From: Streptosporangiaceae bacterium
Lineage (GTDB): Bacteria; Actinomycetota; Actinomycetes; Streptosporangiales; Streptosporangiaceae
Assembly: GCA_025934635.1 (NCBI GenBank)
Contig: JAICWX010000221.1
Span: forward strand, 1-14,736
Reading direction: 5' to 3'
DNA: 14,736 nt
This document shows, in pieces, positions 1 through 9,107 of the stretch. The notes beneath the pieces are model-generated. The model was not told the origin of the DNA. It made no database searches and worked only from the letters and a program-made list of their open reading frames with translations. How positions within the stretch are numbered: the stretch's first letter is position 1; each line of letters opens with the position of its first letter. Both the position numbers and the translations under genes were made by a program.

Positions 1-1692
1 GCCACCCCGAACTGGATCTTCCCGGTCATCCCCTCGGCCAACAACTCGGTCTACAACGCCTTCAACTTCATCTACCAGGGCTGGCGGCCGCTGTACTGGA
101 CGGTGAACGGCGTCGTTCCCGAGGTCGTGAACGACATGAGCGTCGCGGCCCAGCCGGTGTGGAGCAACGGCAACAAGACCGCGACGATCAAGATGAACAG
201 CAACTACAAGTGGTCGAACGGCAAGCCGCTTACCGCCAACGACCTGCTGTTCACCATCGACGTGATCAAGGCCGCCATCAAGGTGTCCCCGGCGAACTGG
301 GCCGGCTACACGCCCAAGCACTTCCCGGACAACCTGGTCAGCACCTCCGAGCCTGACTCCACGACCCTGGTGCTGAACCTGAACGCGCCGGTCAACCCGA
401 CCTGGTTCACCGAGGACATCCTCAGCTCGGTCAACCCGATGCCGAGCGCCGACTGGGCGAAGTCGTCGGCCAGCGGCTCGGTCGTGCCGGCCTCGGGGTG
501 GAACCCGTCGACGATGGAGGGCATCTTCAAGTTCCTCACCTCACAGGCGAAGTCGGTCAGCACCTACACGACCAACCCGCTGTGGCAGATCGTGGACGGC
601 CCGTACAAGCTGTCGCAGTACAACACGACGACCGGCGCCTTCACCATGGTGCCGAACAAGTCCTACGGCGGCCCGCACGTGACCCCGATGTCCAACTTCC
701 AGGCCGTCGCGTTCACCTCGGACGCCGCGGAGTTCAACGCGATCAAGTCCAAGAGCATCGACGTGGGCTTCGTTCCCGCGGCCAACATCCCGCAGCTGCC
801 CCAGGTGCTCAGGCTCGGCTACAACTACTTCGGCGAGCCGGACTTCGGCATGAACTTCGTGAACTACAACTTCAAGGACACGACCAACCACTTCAACAGC
901 ATCGCCAACCAGCTGTACTTCCGCCAGGCGATGGCGCACCTCGAGGACCAGCAGGGCTGGATCTCGGCGTTCATGCACGGCGCGGGCGCGCCGGCCTACG
1001 GCCCGATCCCGGCCTTCCCGAAGAGCCCGTACCTGCCTGCCAACGCGGCGACCAACCCGTATCCCTTCAGCGTCAGCTCCGCGACCAACCTGCTGAAGAG
1101 CCACGGCTGGACGGTCAACGCGGGCGGCACGGACGTCTGCCAGAGCGCGGGCAGCGGCGCCAACCAGTGCGGCGCGGGCATCCCGGCCGGCACGCAGCTG
1201 AAGTTCAACCTGATCTACGCCTCCGACTCGTCCCTGATCACCAGCGAGATGACCGACCTGGTGTCCAAGGCCAAGCAGGCCGGGATCAACATCCAGCTGC
1301 AGAGCAGCAACTTCAACTTCATGGTCACCAACTACATCGACCCGGCCGCGCCGGCGAACGTGAACAAGTGGGCCATGGAGAGCTTCGGGGGCGTGACGAA
1401 CAACACCTACCCCACCACGTTCGGCCTGTTCAGCACCGGCGGTTCCAATCAGATCGGCGACTACAGCGACCCGAAGGCCGACCAGCTGATCAACGCTTCC
1501 GTCAACAGCTCTGACCCCGAGGCGGTCAAGGCCGAGGCAGCGTACCTCACCACCGCCCAGCCGACCTTGTTCGAGCCGAACAACGACCGCGTCTGGGCGT
1601 GGAAGCCGAACATCTCGACCTCCAAGCCGGAGGCTTTGGAGACCCTGACCCAGTACTACGCCAACCCGGAGTTCTGGTACTTCAACTCGTAA
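1..1692 (+). CDS. Peptide ABC transporter solute-binding protein, family 5 (5' end missing)
   Basis: This is the extracytoplasmic substrate receptor of an oligopeptide/dipeptide-type ABC importer. The frame is already open at base 1, so the N-terminus, with its expected signal peptide and lipobox, lies outside the window; 563 residues are visible. The hallmark family 5 stretch is present near the visible start (WSNGKPLTANDLLFTIDVIK, visible residues about 72-91), as is a later DGPYKLSQYN segment of the type (GPYK) typical of these proteins. The sequence is rich in Asn, Tyr, Trp and Ser, as expected for a secreted peptide-binding protein. It ends in a double stop (TAATAA, 1690-1695), 146 nt before the first permease gene and separated from it by a strong hairpin. 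The substrate cannot be read from sequence; peptides are the default, but nickel or sugars are handled by relatives. Family assignment is firm. Confidence 0.9.
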   Translation, partial: ATPNWIFPVIPSANNSVYNAFNFIYQGWRPLYWTVNGVVPEVVNDMSVAAQPVWSNGNKTATIKMNSNYKWSNGKPLTANDLLFTIDVIKAAIKVSPANWAGYTPKHFPDNLVSTSEPDSTTLVLNLNAPVNPTWFTEDILSSVNPMPSADWAKSSASGSVVPASGWNPSTMEGIFKFLTSQAKSVSTYTTNPLWQIVDGPYKLSQYNTTTGAFTMVPNKSYGGPHVTPMSNFQAVAFTSDAAEFNAIKSKSIDVGFVPAANIPQLPQVLRLGYNYFGEPDFGMNFVNYNFKDTTNHFNSIANQLYFRQAMAHLEDQQGWISAFMHGAGAPAYGPIPAFPKSPYLPANAATNPYPFSVSSATNLLKSHGWTVNAGGTDVCQSAGSGANQCGAGIPAGTQLKFNLIYASDSSLITSEMTDLVSKAKQAGINIQLQSSNFNFMVTNYIDPAAPANVNKWAMESFGGVTNNTYPTTFGLFSTGGSNQIGDYSDPKADQLINASVNSSDPEAVKAEAAYLTTAQPTLFEPNNDRVWAWKPNISTSKPEALETLTQYYANPEFWYFNS

Positions 1693-1715
1693 TAACCCCT
1701 CTCAGGCGCTGGACC

Positions 1716-1750
1716 GCCCTGGTCTCCGGTGATACACCGGAGACCAGGGC
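1716..1750 (+). promoter_or_regulatory. Perfect 16-bp intercistronic hairpin
   Basis: Bases 1716-1731 (GCCCTGGTCTCCGGTG) are exactly complementary to 1735-1750, leaving a 3-nt ATA loop. No U-tract follows, so a classical intrinsic terminator is unlikely. The hairpin sits between the binding-protein gene and its permease gene. In comparable operons such elements protect the upstream mRNA from 3' decay or attenuate transcription, so that binding protein exceeds permease. That role is inference. Confidence 0.8.
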
Positions 1751-1838
1751 AGGGCGTGCCGTCGCGGCCTTACCGGGCGCGGCGGCGGCCCCGTGGCGCC
1801 CGGTCCGCGGCAGCTGCCGCGGAGGGAAGGCAGGGTCA

Positions 1839-2786
1839 ATGATCTCCTACCTAGCTCGCCGGCTCGTCACGTCCGTCATCGTCGTGATCGGCGTCTCCAT
1901 TTTCATCTTCCTGCTGCTGCACGCGATCTACCCGTCGCCGGCCCGGCAGGTCCTCGGCCTGCAGGCCAGGCCGGTCCAGATCGCCGCCTGGAACAAGGAC
2001 AACGGGTACGACGACCCGGTGATCGTGCAGTACTTCCGGTACGTGGGCAACCTGCTGCGCGGCAACCTGGGGTTCTCCTACTCCGAGAACCAGAGCGTCT
2101 ACGCGCTGTTCTCCGAGCGGGTGGCCCGCAGCGCCTACCTGTCCGGGATGTCGCTGGTGATCGCCGTGATCATCGCCCTGCCGCTGGGCATCTTCCAGGC
2201 GGTCAAGCGCAACAGCATCGGCGATAACGTCGCGACGAGCGCGGCGTTCATCCTGTACTCGATGCCGTCGTTCTTCCTCGGCCTGATCCTCATCCAGGTG
2301 CTCGCGATCTCGCTGCCGATCTTCAGCTTCGAGGCCAGCCAGTCCACCAACGTGTGGGTGGTCATCGGCGACTGGCATTCCATGACGCTGCCGATCTTCA
2401 CGCTCGCGCTGATCTCGGTGGCCGCGTTCTCCCGGTACATGAGATCCGCGTCCATCGACGTGCTGGCCCAGGACTACATCAAGGTGGCCAGGGCCAAAGG
2501 CCTGCCCGAGCGGCTCGTCCTGTGGCGGCACCTGGTCCGTAACGCCAGCCTGCCGATGGTCACGCTGATCGGCCTGTCGCTCCCCGCCCTGCTGTCCGGC
2601 AACCTGATCACCGAGTCGCTGTTCAACTACCAGGGCCTCGGGCTGCTCTTCTTCACCAGCCTGCAGAAAGTCGACTACCCGGTCTTGCTCGCCTACACCC
2701 TGGCGGGCGCTGTCCTCGTCGTCGCCGGAAACTTCGTCGCGGACCTGGCGCTAACCGCGGCCGACCCGCGCATCCGGCTGGCCTGA
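1839..2786 (+). CDS. Peptide ABC transporter permease, DppB/OppB type
   Basis: This is an inner-membrane permease subunit of the importer. The ATG at 1839 was chosen because GGAGGGAAGG (1821-1830) lies 8 nt upstream and the protein then begins MISYLARRL, the normal DppB start. The frame is open further upstream, but that part overlaps the binding-protein gene and is not protein-like. The product is 315 aa, a usual length. A first membrane helix spans about residues 9-30, followed by an extracellular segment with the family-typical NLLRGNLGFSYS (71-82), then about five more helices. The cytoplasmic EAA loop that docks on the ATPase is at about 217-238 (VARAKGLPERLVLWRHLVRNA). The C-terminus TAADPRIRL is characteristic of the family (usual form D.RDPRI). 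It lies 28 nt upstream of the second permease, in the same operon. Confidence 0.93.
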   Translation: MISYLARRLVTSVIVVIGVSIFIFLLLHAIYPSPARQVLGLQARPVQIAAWNKDNGYDDPVIVQYFRYVGNLLRGNLGFSYSENQSVYALFSERVARSAYLSGMSLVIAVIIALPLGIFQAVKRNSIGDNVATSAAFILYSMPSFFLGLILIQVLAISLPIFSFEASQSTNVWVVIGDWHSMTLPIFTLALISVAAFSRYMRSASIDVLAQDYIKVARAKGLPERLVLWRHLVRNASLPMVTLIGLSLPALLSGNLITESLFNYQGLGLLFFTSLQKVDYPVLLAYTLAGAVLVVAGNFVADLALTAADPRIRLA

Positions 2787-2814
2787 CCGGCCCGGCCACA
2801 GGAAAGAGGCAACC

Positions 2815-3735
2815 ATGGCGACCCAACCATCGTCCCTGCCGCCGCTGGATGTGCAGCGTGCCCCCGAGGGTGGCGAGATCGGCGCGGTCCAGAGCGGCTG
2901 GCGGCTCGCGTTCCGCGAGTTCGCGAGCAACCGGCTGGCCGTGATCGGCTTCGGCATCCTCATCTTCTTCGTGCTCTTCAGCTTCGTCGGCCCGCTCATC
3001 TACAAGACGAACCAGTTCGACAGCAACCTCACGCTGGCGAACATGCCGCCCTCGGGCGCTCACCTGCTCGGCGGGGACAGCCAGGGGTTCGACGAGCTGG
3101 GCCGGATCATGAAGGGCGGCCAGGCCGCGCTGGAGGTGGGCTTCTTCGCCGCCTTCGTCGCCATCGTGATCGGCACGCTGTGGGGGGCCGTGTCCGGCCT
3201 GGCCGGCGGGATCGTCGACTCCGTCATGATGCGCGTCGTCGACATCTTCCTCTCCGTCCCGTTCCTGTTCGTGGTGCTGATCCTGGCGGTCAAGTTCGGC
3301 GCCACCGTGCTGTCGCTGAGCCTGGTCATCGGCGGATTCGCCTGGCAGGTGCCAGCCCGGCTCGTCCGCGGTGAGGTGCTCTCGCTGCGAGAACGCGACT
3401 TCGTGCTGGCCGCGCGGACGGCCGGGGCCAGCAGCTGGCGGCTGATCAGCAGGCACCTGATCCCGAACGCCCTCGGCGTGGTCATCGTCAACGTGACGTT
3501 CCAGGTCGCCGACGCGATCCTGGCCGTCTCCTACGTCGGGTTCCTCGGTTTCGGGCTGCACTTCCCGAACGTCGACTGGGGTGACCAGCTCTCGGACGGC
3601 AGCAACTCCCTGCAGGCCGGTTACTGGTGGCTCATCTACCCGGTCGGCGCGTGCATCGTCCTGACCGTGATGGCGCTCAACTTCATCGGTGACGCGCTGC
3701 GCGACGCGATGGACGTACGGCTGCGGCGCCGTTAG
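2815..3735 (+). CDS. Peptide ABC transporter permease, DppC/OppC type
   Basis: This is the second permease subunit, which pairs with the product of the preceding gene. The ATG at 2815 follows GGAAAGAGG (2801-2809). The product is 306 aa. Residues 28-62 form the OppC N-terminal domain, with one membrane helix at about 42-62. The segment HLLGGDSQGFDELGRIMKGG (83-102) matches the periplasmic 'H..G.D..G.D...R...G' signature of DppC proteins. Further helices lie at about 104-126, 145-160, 162-180, 222-243 and 272-293. The EAA coupling loop is at about 198-218 (LAARTAGASSWRLISRHLIPN). The C-terminal GDALRDAMDVRLRRR is typical of the family. It is flanked by the DppB-type permease and the fused ATPase, completing the translocator. 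Confidence 0.93.
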   Translation: MATQPSSLPPLDVQRAPEGGEIGAVQSGWRLAFREFASNRLAVIGFGILIFFVLFSFVGPLIYKTNQFDSNLTLANMPPSGAHLLGGDSQGFDELGRIMKGGQAALEVGFFAAFVAIVIGTLWGAVSGLAGGIVDSVMMRVVDIFLSVPFLFVVLILAVKFGATVLSLSLVIGGFAWQVPARLVRGEVLSLRERDFVLAARTAGASSWRLISRHLIPNALGVVIVNVTFQVADAILAVSYVGFLGFGLHFPNVDWGDQLSDGSNSLQAGYWWLIYPVGACIVLTVMALNFIGDALRDAMDVRLRRR

Positions 3736-3798
3736 GGGCCGCCCCGACGGGGCAAGATGATCAGTTGAAAGCCACCGATTACGAGAGGTAGCGGCCTC

Positions 3799-6081
<2,283 letters not shown>

Positions 6082-6096
6082 ATTCCGGGGCATCAC

Positions 6097-6125
6097 TTGC
6101 CCTGGGGCCCGATGATGCCGATACT
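6097..6125 (+). promoter_or_regulatory. Promoter for the DUF1707-FHA gene, probably leaderless
   Basis: TTGCCC (6097-6102) and GATACT (6120-6125) are 17 nt apart, a good vegetative-type promoter. The expected transcription start, 6-8 nt after the -10 box, falls on the ATG at 6132, and there is no Shine-Dalgarno sequence before that ATG. Both points suggest a leaderless mRNA. Confidence 0.6.
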
Positions 6126-6131
6126 CCATTC

Positions 6132-6854
6132 ATGGGAGGGTCGACGGCGGACACGCCCACAACGCCCGAATTCCTCCGCGCCTCTGACGCGGAGCGTGAC
6201 CACGCGGTCAGCGAGCTGAGGAATGAGTTCGCCGAAGGCCGCCTGTCGCACGAGACTTTCGTGTACCGGATGCAGAGCGCCCTGGACGCGCGGCACCGCG
6301 GTCAGCTCACCGGGTTGTTCACCGACCTGCCGCCGCGGCGTCCCGGGCTGATGGCCCGGATCAAGGCGATCCTGCGCGGCGAGGAGCCGCCCGCGCGGCA
6401 CGACCAGCCGGACGAGGTCCCGCCGCGGACCCAGCGGATCCACGAGGCACCCGGCCCGGGGCCGCAGCCGCAGCCACTGCCGTGGATCCGGTCCGCTCCG
6501 GCCGCGCCGCCGCCGGCCGCGATCCCGGCCCCGCTGTTCTTCCCGCCGGGCACCGGGACGCGGTTCACCATCGGCCGGACCCGCGAATGCGATCTGTGCC
6601 TGACCGACCTGTCCGTCTCCCGGATGCATGCCCTGCTGGTCCGCCGGGAGGACGACTGGGTTCTCAGCGACCTCGGCTCGCACAACGGCACCAGGCTCAA
6701 CGGCTGGCTGGTCCGCGAGCCGGTCCTGGTCCACCCGGGGGACCGGGTGGAATTCGGCTCGATGACGTTCGTCATCCAGGGTGATCCGCCGGCGGAGGAG
6801 CAGGCCGCCGCCTACGAGCCGCCCGGTCCCGAGGTCCCGGGGGGATCCGGGTAA
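6132..6854 (+). CDS. DUF1707 and FHA domain protein
   Basis: The product is 240 aa. Residues about 15-66 (beginning LRASDAERDHAV) form a DUF1707 domain, a short actinobacterial helical module of unknown role usually found at the N-terminus of small or membrane proteins. A Pro/Ala-rich linker (about 85-140) leads to a forkhead-associated domain at about 144-217. Its phosphothreonine-binding residues are all present: Gly148-Arg149, Ser163, His166 and Asn185 in the GSHNGT loop. The protein therefore probably binds a phosphothreonine peptide made by a Ser/Thr kinase; the partner is not in this window. No membrane helix is seen. The ATG at 6132 was chosen because DUF1707 begins soon after it and a promoter points at it; the open frame upstream lies inside the ATPase gene. 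It is a single-gene unit between the importer and the phosphatase operon. Confidence 0.88.
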   Translation: MGGSTADTPTTPEFLRASDAERDHAVSELRNEFAEGRLSHETFVYRMQSALDARHRGQLTGLFTDLPPRRPGLMARIKAILRGEEPPARHDQPDEVPPRTQRIHEAPGPGPQPQPLPWIRSAPAAPPPAAIPAPLFFPPGTGTRFTIGRTRECDLCLTDLSVSRMHALLVRREDDWVLSDLGSHNGTRLNGWLVREPVLVHPGDRVEFGSMTFVIQGDPPAEEQAAAYEPPGPEVPGGSG

Positions 6855-6870
6855 AGGTCGCAGAACCGGC

Positions 6871-6876
6871 TAGAGT
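6871..6876 (+). promoter_or_regulatory. -10 element (TAGAGT) for the phosphatase operon
   Basis: TAGAGT fits the actinobacterial TANNNT -10 consensus and lies 6 nt before the GTG start at 6883. There is no Shine-Dalgarno sequence in between, so a leaderless transcript is likely. No convincing -35 box is visible. Confidence 0.5.
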
Positions 6877-6882
6877 CAAGGC

Positions 6883-7680
6883 GTGACGACGGTTCTGCTG
6901 GTGCGGCACGGCCTCACCGCGACGACTGGTCAGCTGCTGACCGGGTGGACGCCCGGCATCTCGCTCGACGACCGGGGCCAGGCTCAGGCGGCCGCGCTGG
7001 CGGCCAGGCTCGCTCCGCTGCCGCTGGACGCTATCGTCAGCAGCCCGCTGGAGCGCTGCCAGCAGACCGCGACGGCGATCGCGGCGACCAGGAACGGCCA
7101 GCAGGTCATCACCGAGGACCGGGTGGGGGAGTGCCGGTACGGGGACTGGACGGGCCAGCCGCTGAACAAGCTGGCGGCCGAGCCGCTGTGGCGCGTGGTC
7201 CAGGCTCACCCTTCGGCGGTGACGTTCCCGGGCCCGGAGGGCGAGTCCATGCCGGACATGCAGCACCGGGCGGTGACCGCGGTCCGGGAGTGGAATGCCA
7301 GGCTCGGCCAGGACGCTACATACCTCATCTGCTCGCACGGTGATGTCATCAAGGCCATCGTCGCGGATAGCCTGGGAGTGCACCTCGACCAGTGCCAGCG
7401 GATCCAGGCTGATCCCTGCTCGCTGACCGTGATCAGGTACACGCCGTTGCGGCCGTTCCTGGTCCGGATGAACGACAGAGGGGGTGGGGTGGATGACCTC
7501 CTGCCACGCCCGGACGGCCACGGAGCGGCGCAGAGCGACGCGGCGGTGGGCGGCGGCTCGGGCGGAGCGGATCCGGGCGTCCCGGCGGACGGGCGGCCGG
7601 ACACGGTGAACGGTGCCAGCAGCATCCCGGCCGGCGCAGCCGCGGTAAGTGGCCAGCAGTCGGCGGACACGCAAGGATAG
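6883..7680 (+). CDS. Histidine phosphatase family protein (MSMEG_4193 type)
   Basis: The product is a 265-aa member of the phosphoglycerate-mutase-like (histidine phosphatase) superfamily. The nucleophile is His9 in the VRHG motif (7-10). Supporting residues are Arg58 (SSPLERCQQTA), acidic Glu83 (GECRYGDW) and the second catalytic His152 (CSHGDVIKA). The catalytic domain ends near residue 195. The remaining 70 residues are a Gly/Ala/Asp-rich tail with no recognisable domain. The family is usually found, as here, beside a DUF3090 gene and an SCO1664-family gene; the homologous M. tuberculosis neighbourhood, from memory, is Rv2135c-Rv2133c. The true substrate is unknown; a phosphomonoesterase role is inferred from the intact catalytic residues. 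The start codon is GTG, directly behind a TAGAGT box. Its stop codon abuts the ribosome binding site of the next gene. Confidence 0.88.
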   Translation: MTTVLLVRHGLTATTGQLLTGWTPGISLDDRGQAQAAALAARLAPLPLDAIVSSPLERCQQTATAIAATRNGQQVITEDRVGECRYGDWTGQPLNKLAAEPLWRVVQAHPSAVTFPGPEGESMPDMQHRAVTAVREWNARLGQDATYLICSHGDVIKAIVADSLGVHLDQCQRIQADPCSLTVIRYTPLRPFLVRMNDRGGGVDDLLPRPDGHGAAQSDAAVGGGSGGADPGVPADGRPDTVNGASSIPAGAAAVSGQQSADTQG

Positions 7681-7684
7681 GACT

Positions 7685-8245
7685 ATGCCGGTCTTTTTCT
7701 ATGACCCGCCGGACAGGTTCGTGGCCGGCGCGGTCGGCCAGCCAGGAGAACGGGTTTTCTACCTGCAGGCGACCTCCAGCGGGCGCGTGACCAGCGTCGC
7801 GCTGGAAAAATTCCAGGTCAGCCTGCTCGCGGAGCGGATCGACGAGCTTCTCGACGAGGTGCTCAGGCGGACCGGCGGATCGCCTGAGGTGCCTGCCAGC
7901 GCCCCCGTGGTGCTGCAGGACGACGCGCCGCTCGATCTCCCGCTGCTCGAGGACTTCCGGGTGGGCGCCATCGCCCTGGCCTGGGACGGCGACGGCGGCA
8001 TGGTCGTCATCGAGGCGCAGGAGGAATCGGATGAGCCGGTCGAGCCGCTGGCGGAGGACCTGCCCGCGGACGGGCCGGGGGTCCTGCGGGTCCGGATAAC
8101 GCCGGGTGCCGCCCGCGCCTTCGCCCAGCGGGCGGCCAAGATCGTGGCGGCGGGACGGCCGCCATGCCCGCTGTGCGGCCTGCCGCTGGACACCGACGGG
8201 CACATCTGCCCCCGGCAGAACGGTCACCGCGCCGCCCATGCTTGA
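7685..8245 (+). CDS. DUF3090 family protein
   Basis: The product is a 186-aa protein of the actinobacterial DUF3090 family, with no known biochemical function. It begins with the family-typical PVFFYDPPDRFVAGAVGQPG and ends with a Cys cluster, CPLCGLPLDTDGHICPRQN. That cluster has three Cys and one His in a zinc-ribbon-like arrangement, so metal binding is possible. The middle region is acidic. AAGGA (7673-7677) with a 7-nt spacer supports the ATG at 7685. The ribosome binding site runs into the TAG of the phosphatase gene, so the two are probably translationally coupled. The 3' end overlaps the next gene by 8 nt (ATGCTTGA). Conserved clustering with the phosphatase and the SCO1664-family protein suggests a shared, still undefined process. 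Confidence 0.9.
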   Translation: MPVFFYDPPDRFVAGAVGQPGERVFYLQATSSGRVTSVALEKFQVSLLAERIDELLDEVLRRTGGSPEVPASAPVVLQDDAPLDLPLLEDFRVGAIALAWDGDGGMVVIEAQEESDEPVEPLAEDLPADGPGVLRVRITPGAARAFAQRAAKIVAAGRPPCPLCGLPLDTDGHICPRQNGHRAAHA

Positions 8246-9098
8246 GCACAAGCGCTCCGCGCCGGACGGCGACGACGGCGAGCAGGCCACGCTCGACCTG
8301 CTCGCGAGCGGGAAGCTCGAGATCGAAGGACGCCTGGTAGACGCCTCCAACGCCACCCTCTACTGCACAATCCCCGCCCCCACCCCCACCCCCGGCCCAA
8401 ATCCCGGCCACCGGCCGGGCCCAGGGGGGTCTGGGGGGGCGGGCAGCCCCCCCCGGTCCAGGGGGGGTCTGGGGGGGAGCGTCCCCCCGGCCAGCAGAGT
8501 CGCGTGCGTCTACAAGCCGATCGCGGGCGAGCGCCCGCTGTGGGATTTCCCGACCGGCACGCTGGCCGGCCGGGAGGTCGCGGCCTACGTGATCTCGCGC
8601 GCCGCCGGCTGGGACGTGGTCCCGCCGACCGTCATGCGGGACGGGCCGTTCGGGCCCGGCATGTGCCAGCTGTGGATCGATCACGACACCGACCTGGACC
8701 TGATCGCCCTGTCCCGGCTCACCGACCATGCGGGCCTGCGCGACATGGCCGTCTTCGACGCGGTGGTGAACAACGCCGACCGCAAGATCGGGCACCTGCT
8801 GCCGGTCGCCGACGGTCATCTGTACGGCTGCGACCACGGGGTGTGCTTCGCCGAGGACTACAAGCTGCGCACCGTCTTGTGGCAGTGGCGGGGCAAGACC
8901 CTGCCGAGGCGCTCACTGGAGGCCCTCCGCCGCCTGAACGCCCAGCTCAACGAGGACGGCCTGACGGCCGAGCTTTCCTCGCTGCTGACCGCGAGCGAGA
9001 TCAGAGCGACCAAGATCAGGGTGGAGACACTGCTCAAGCACCGGGTACACCCCTTCCCGCCCTCCGACTGGCCCGCCATCCCCTGGCCGCCGGTCTAG
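8238..9098 (+). CDS. SCO1664-family, PI3/4-kinase-like protein, with internal repeat insertion
   Basis: The product is 286 aa and belongs to the SCO1664 family, which is distantly related to phosphatidylinositol 3/4-kinases. Candidate nucleotide-binding residues are Lys93 in VYKP, the VVNNADRK segment (176-183; Asn178, Asn179, Asp181) and Asp199 in CDHG. These positions resemble the catalytic and metal-binding loops of PI-kinase/HipA-like folds. The family motif GERPLWDFPTGTLAGREVAAY (97-117) is intact. The oddity is residues about 45-86, between NATLYC and RVACVYKP. Relatives, as I recall them, have only about 10-15 residues here, but this protein has a Pro/Gly/Ser-rich stretch encoded by G- and C-homopolymers. 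The ATG at 8238 overlaps the DUF3090 stop codon, which fixes the start. The gene ends 9 nt before the convergent esterase stop. Substrate is unknown. Confidence 0.85.
   Translation: MLEHKRSAPDGDDGEQATLDLLASGKLEIEGRLVDASNATLYCTIPAPTPTPGPNPGHRPGPGGSGGAGSPPRSRGGLGGSVPPASRVACVYKPIAGERPLWDFPTGTLAGREVAAYVISRAAGWDVVPPTVMRDGPFGPGMCQLWIDHDTDLDLIALSRLTDHAGLRDMAVFDAVVNNADRKIGHLLPVADGHLYGCDHGVCFAEDYKLRTVLWQWRGKTLPRRSLEALRRLNAQLNEDGLTAELSSLLTASEIRATKIRVETLLKHRVHPFPPSDWPAIPWPPV
8421..8488. repeat. G/C-homopolymer repeat block, two copies of CCAG(6-7)TCTG(7)
   Basis: Copy 1 (8421-8439) and copy 2 (8458-8477) share the pattern CCA-G6/7-TCT-G7. Each is followed by a C-run (8447-8454 and 8483-8488), so each can fold as a G7/C6-8 hairpin. 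Four G-runs of at least 6 in 54 nt also make a G-quadruplex possible. The copies are 37 nt apart and so are read in different frames (PGGSGG and RGGLGG). The block sits inside the kinase-like gene. Confidence 0.85.
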
Positions 9099-9107
9099 CC
9101 GCAGGGT

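Noticed and set aside
3741..3753. Small GCCCC-GAC-GGGGC hairpin between the permease and ATPase genes
   Set aside because: A 5-bp stem is expected by chance at this GC content, and the genes clearly form one operon.
6085..6105. Possible terminator after the fused ATPase (CCGGGGC/GCCCTGG stem)
   Set aside because: It is a 7-bp stem with one G-U, has no U-tract, and overlaps the -35 box of the next promoter. It is too weak to call.
8421..8488. CRISPR-like or other spacer-repeat array
   Set aside because: There are only two imperfect G-rich units 37 nt apart, with no spacers and no cas genes.
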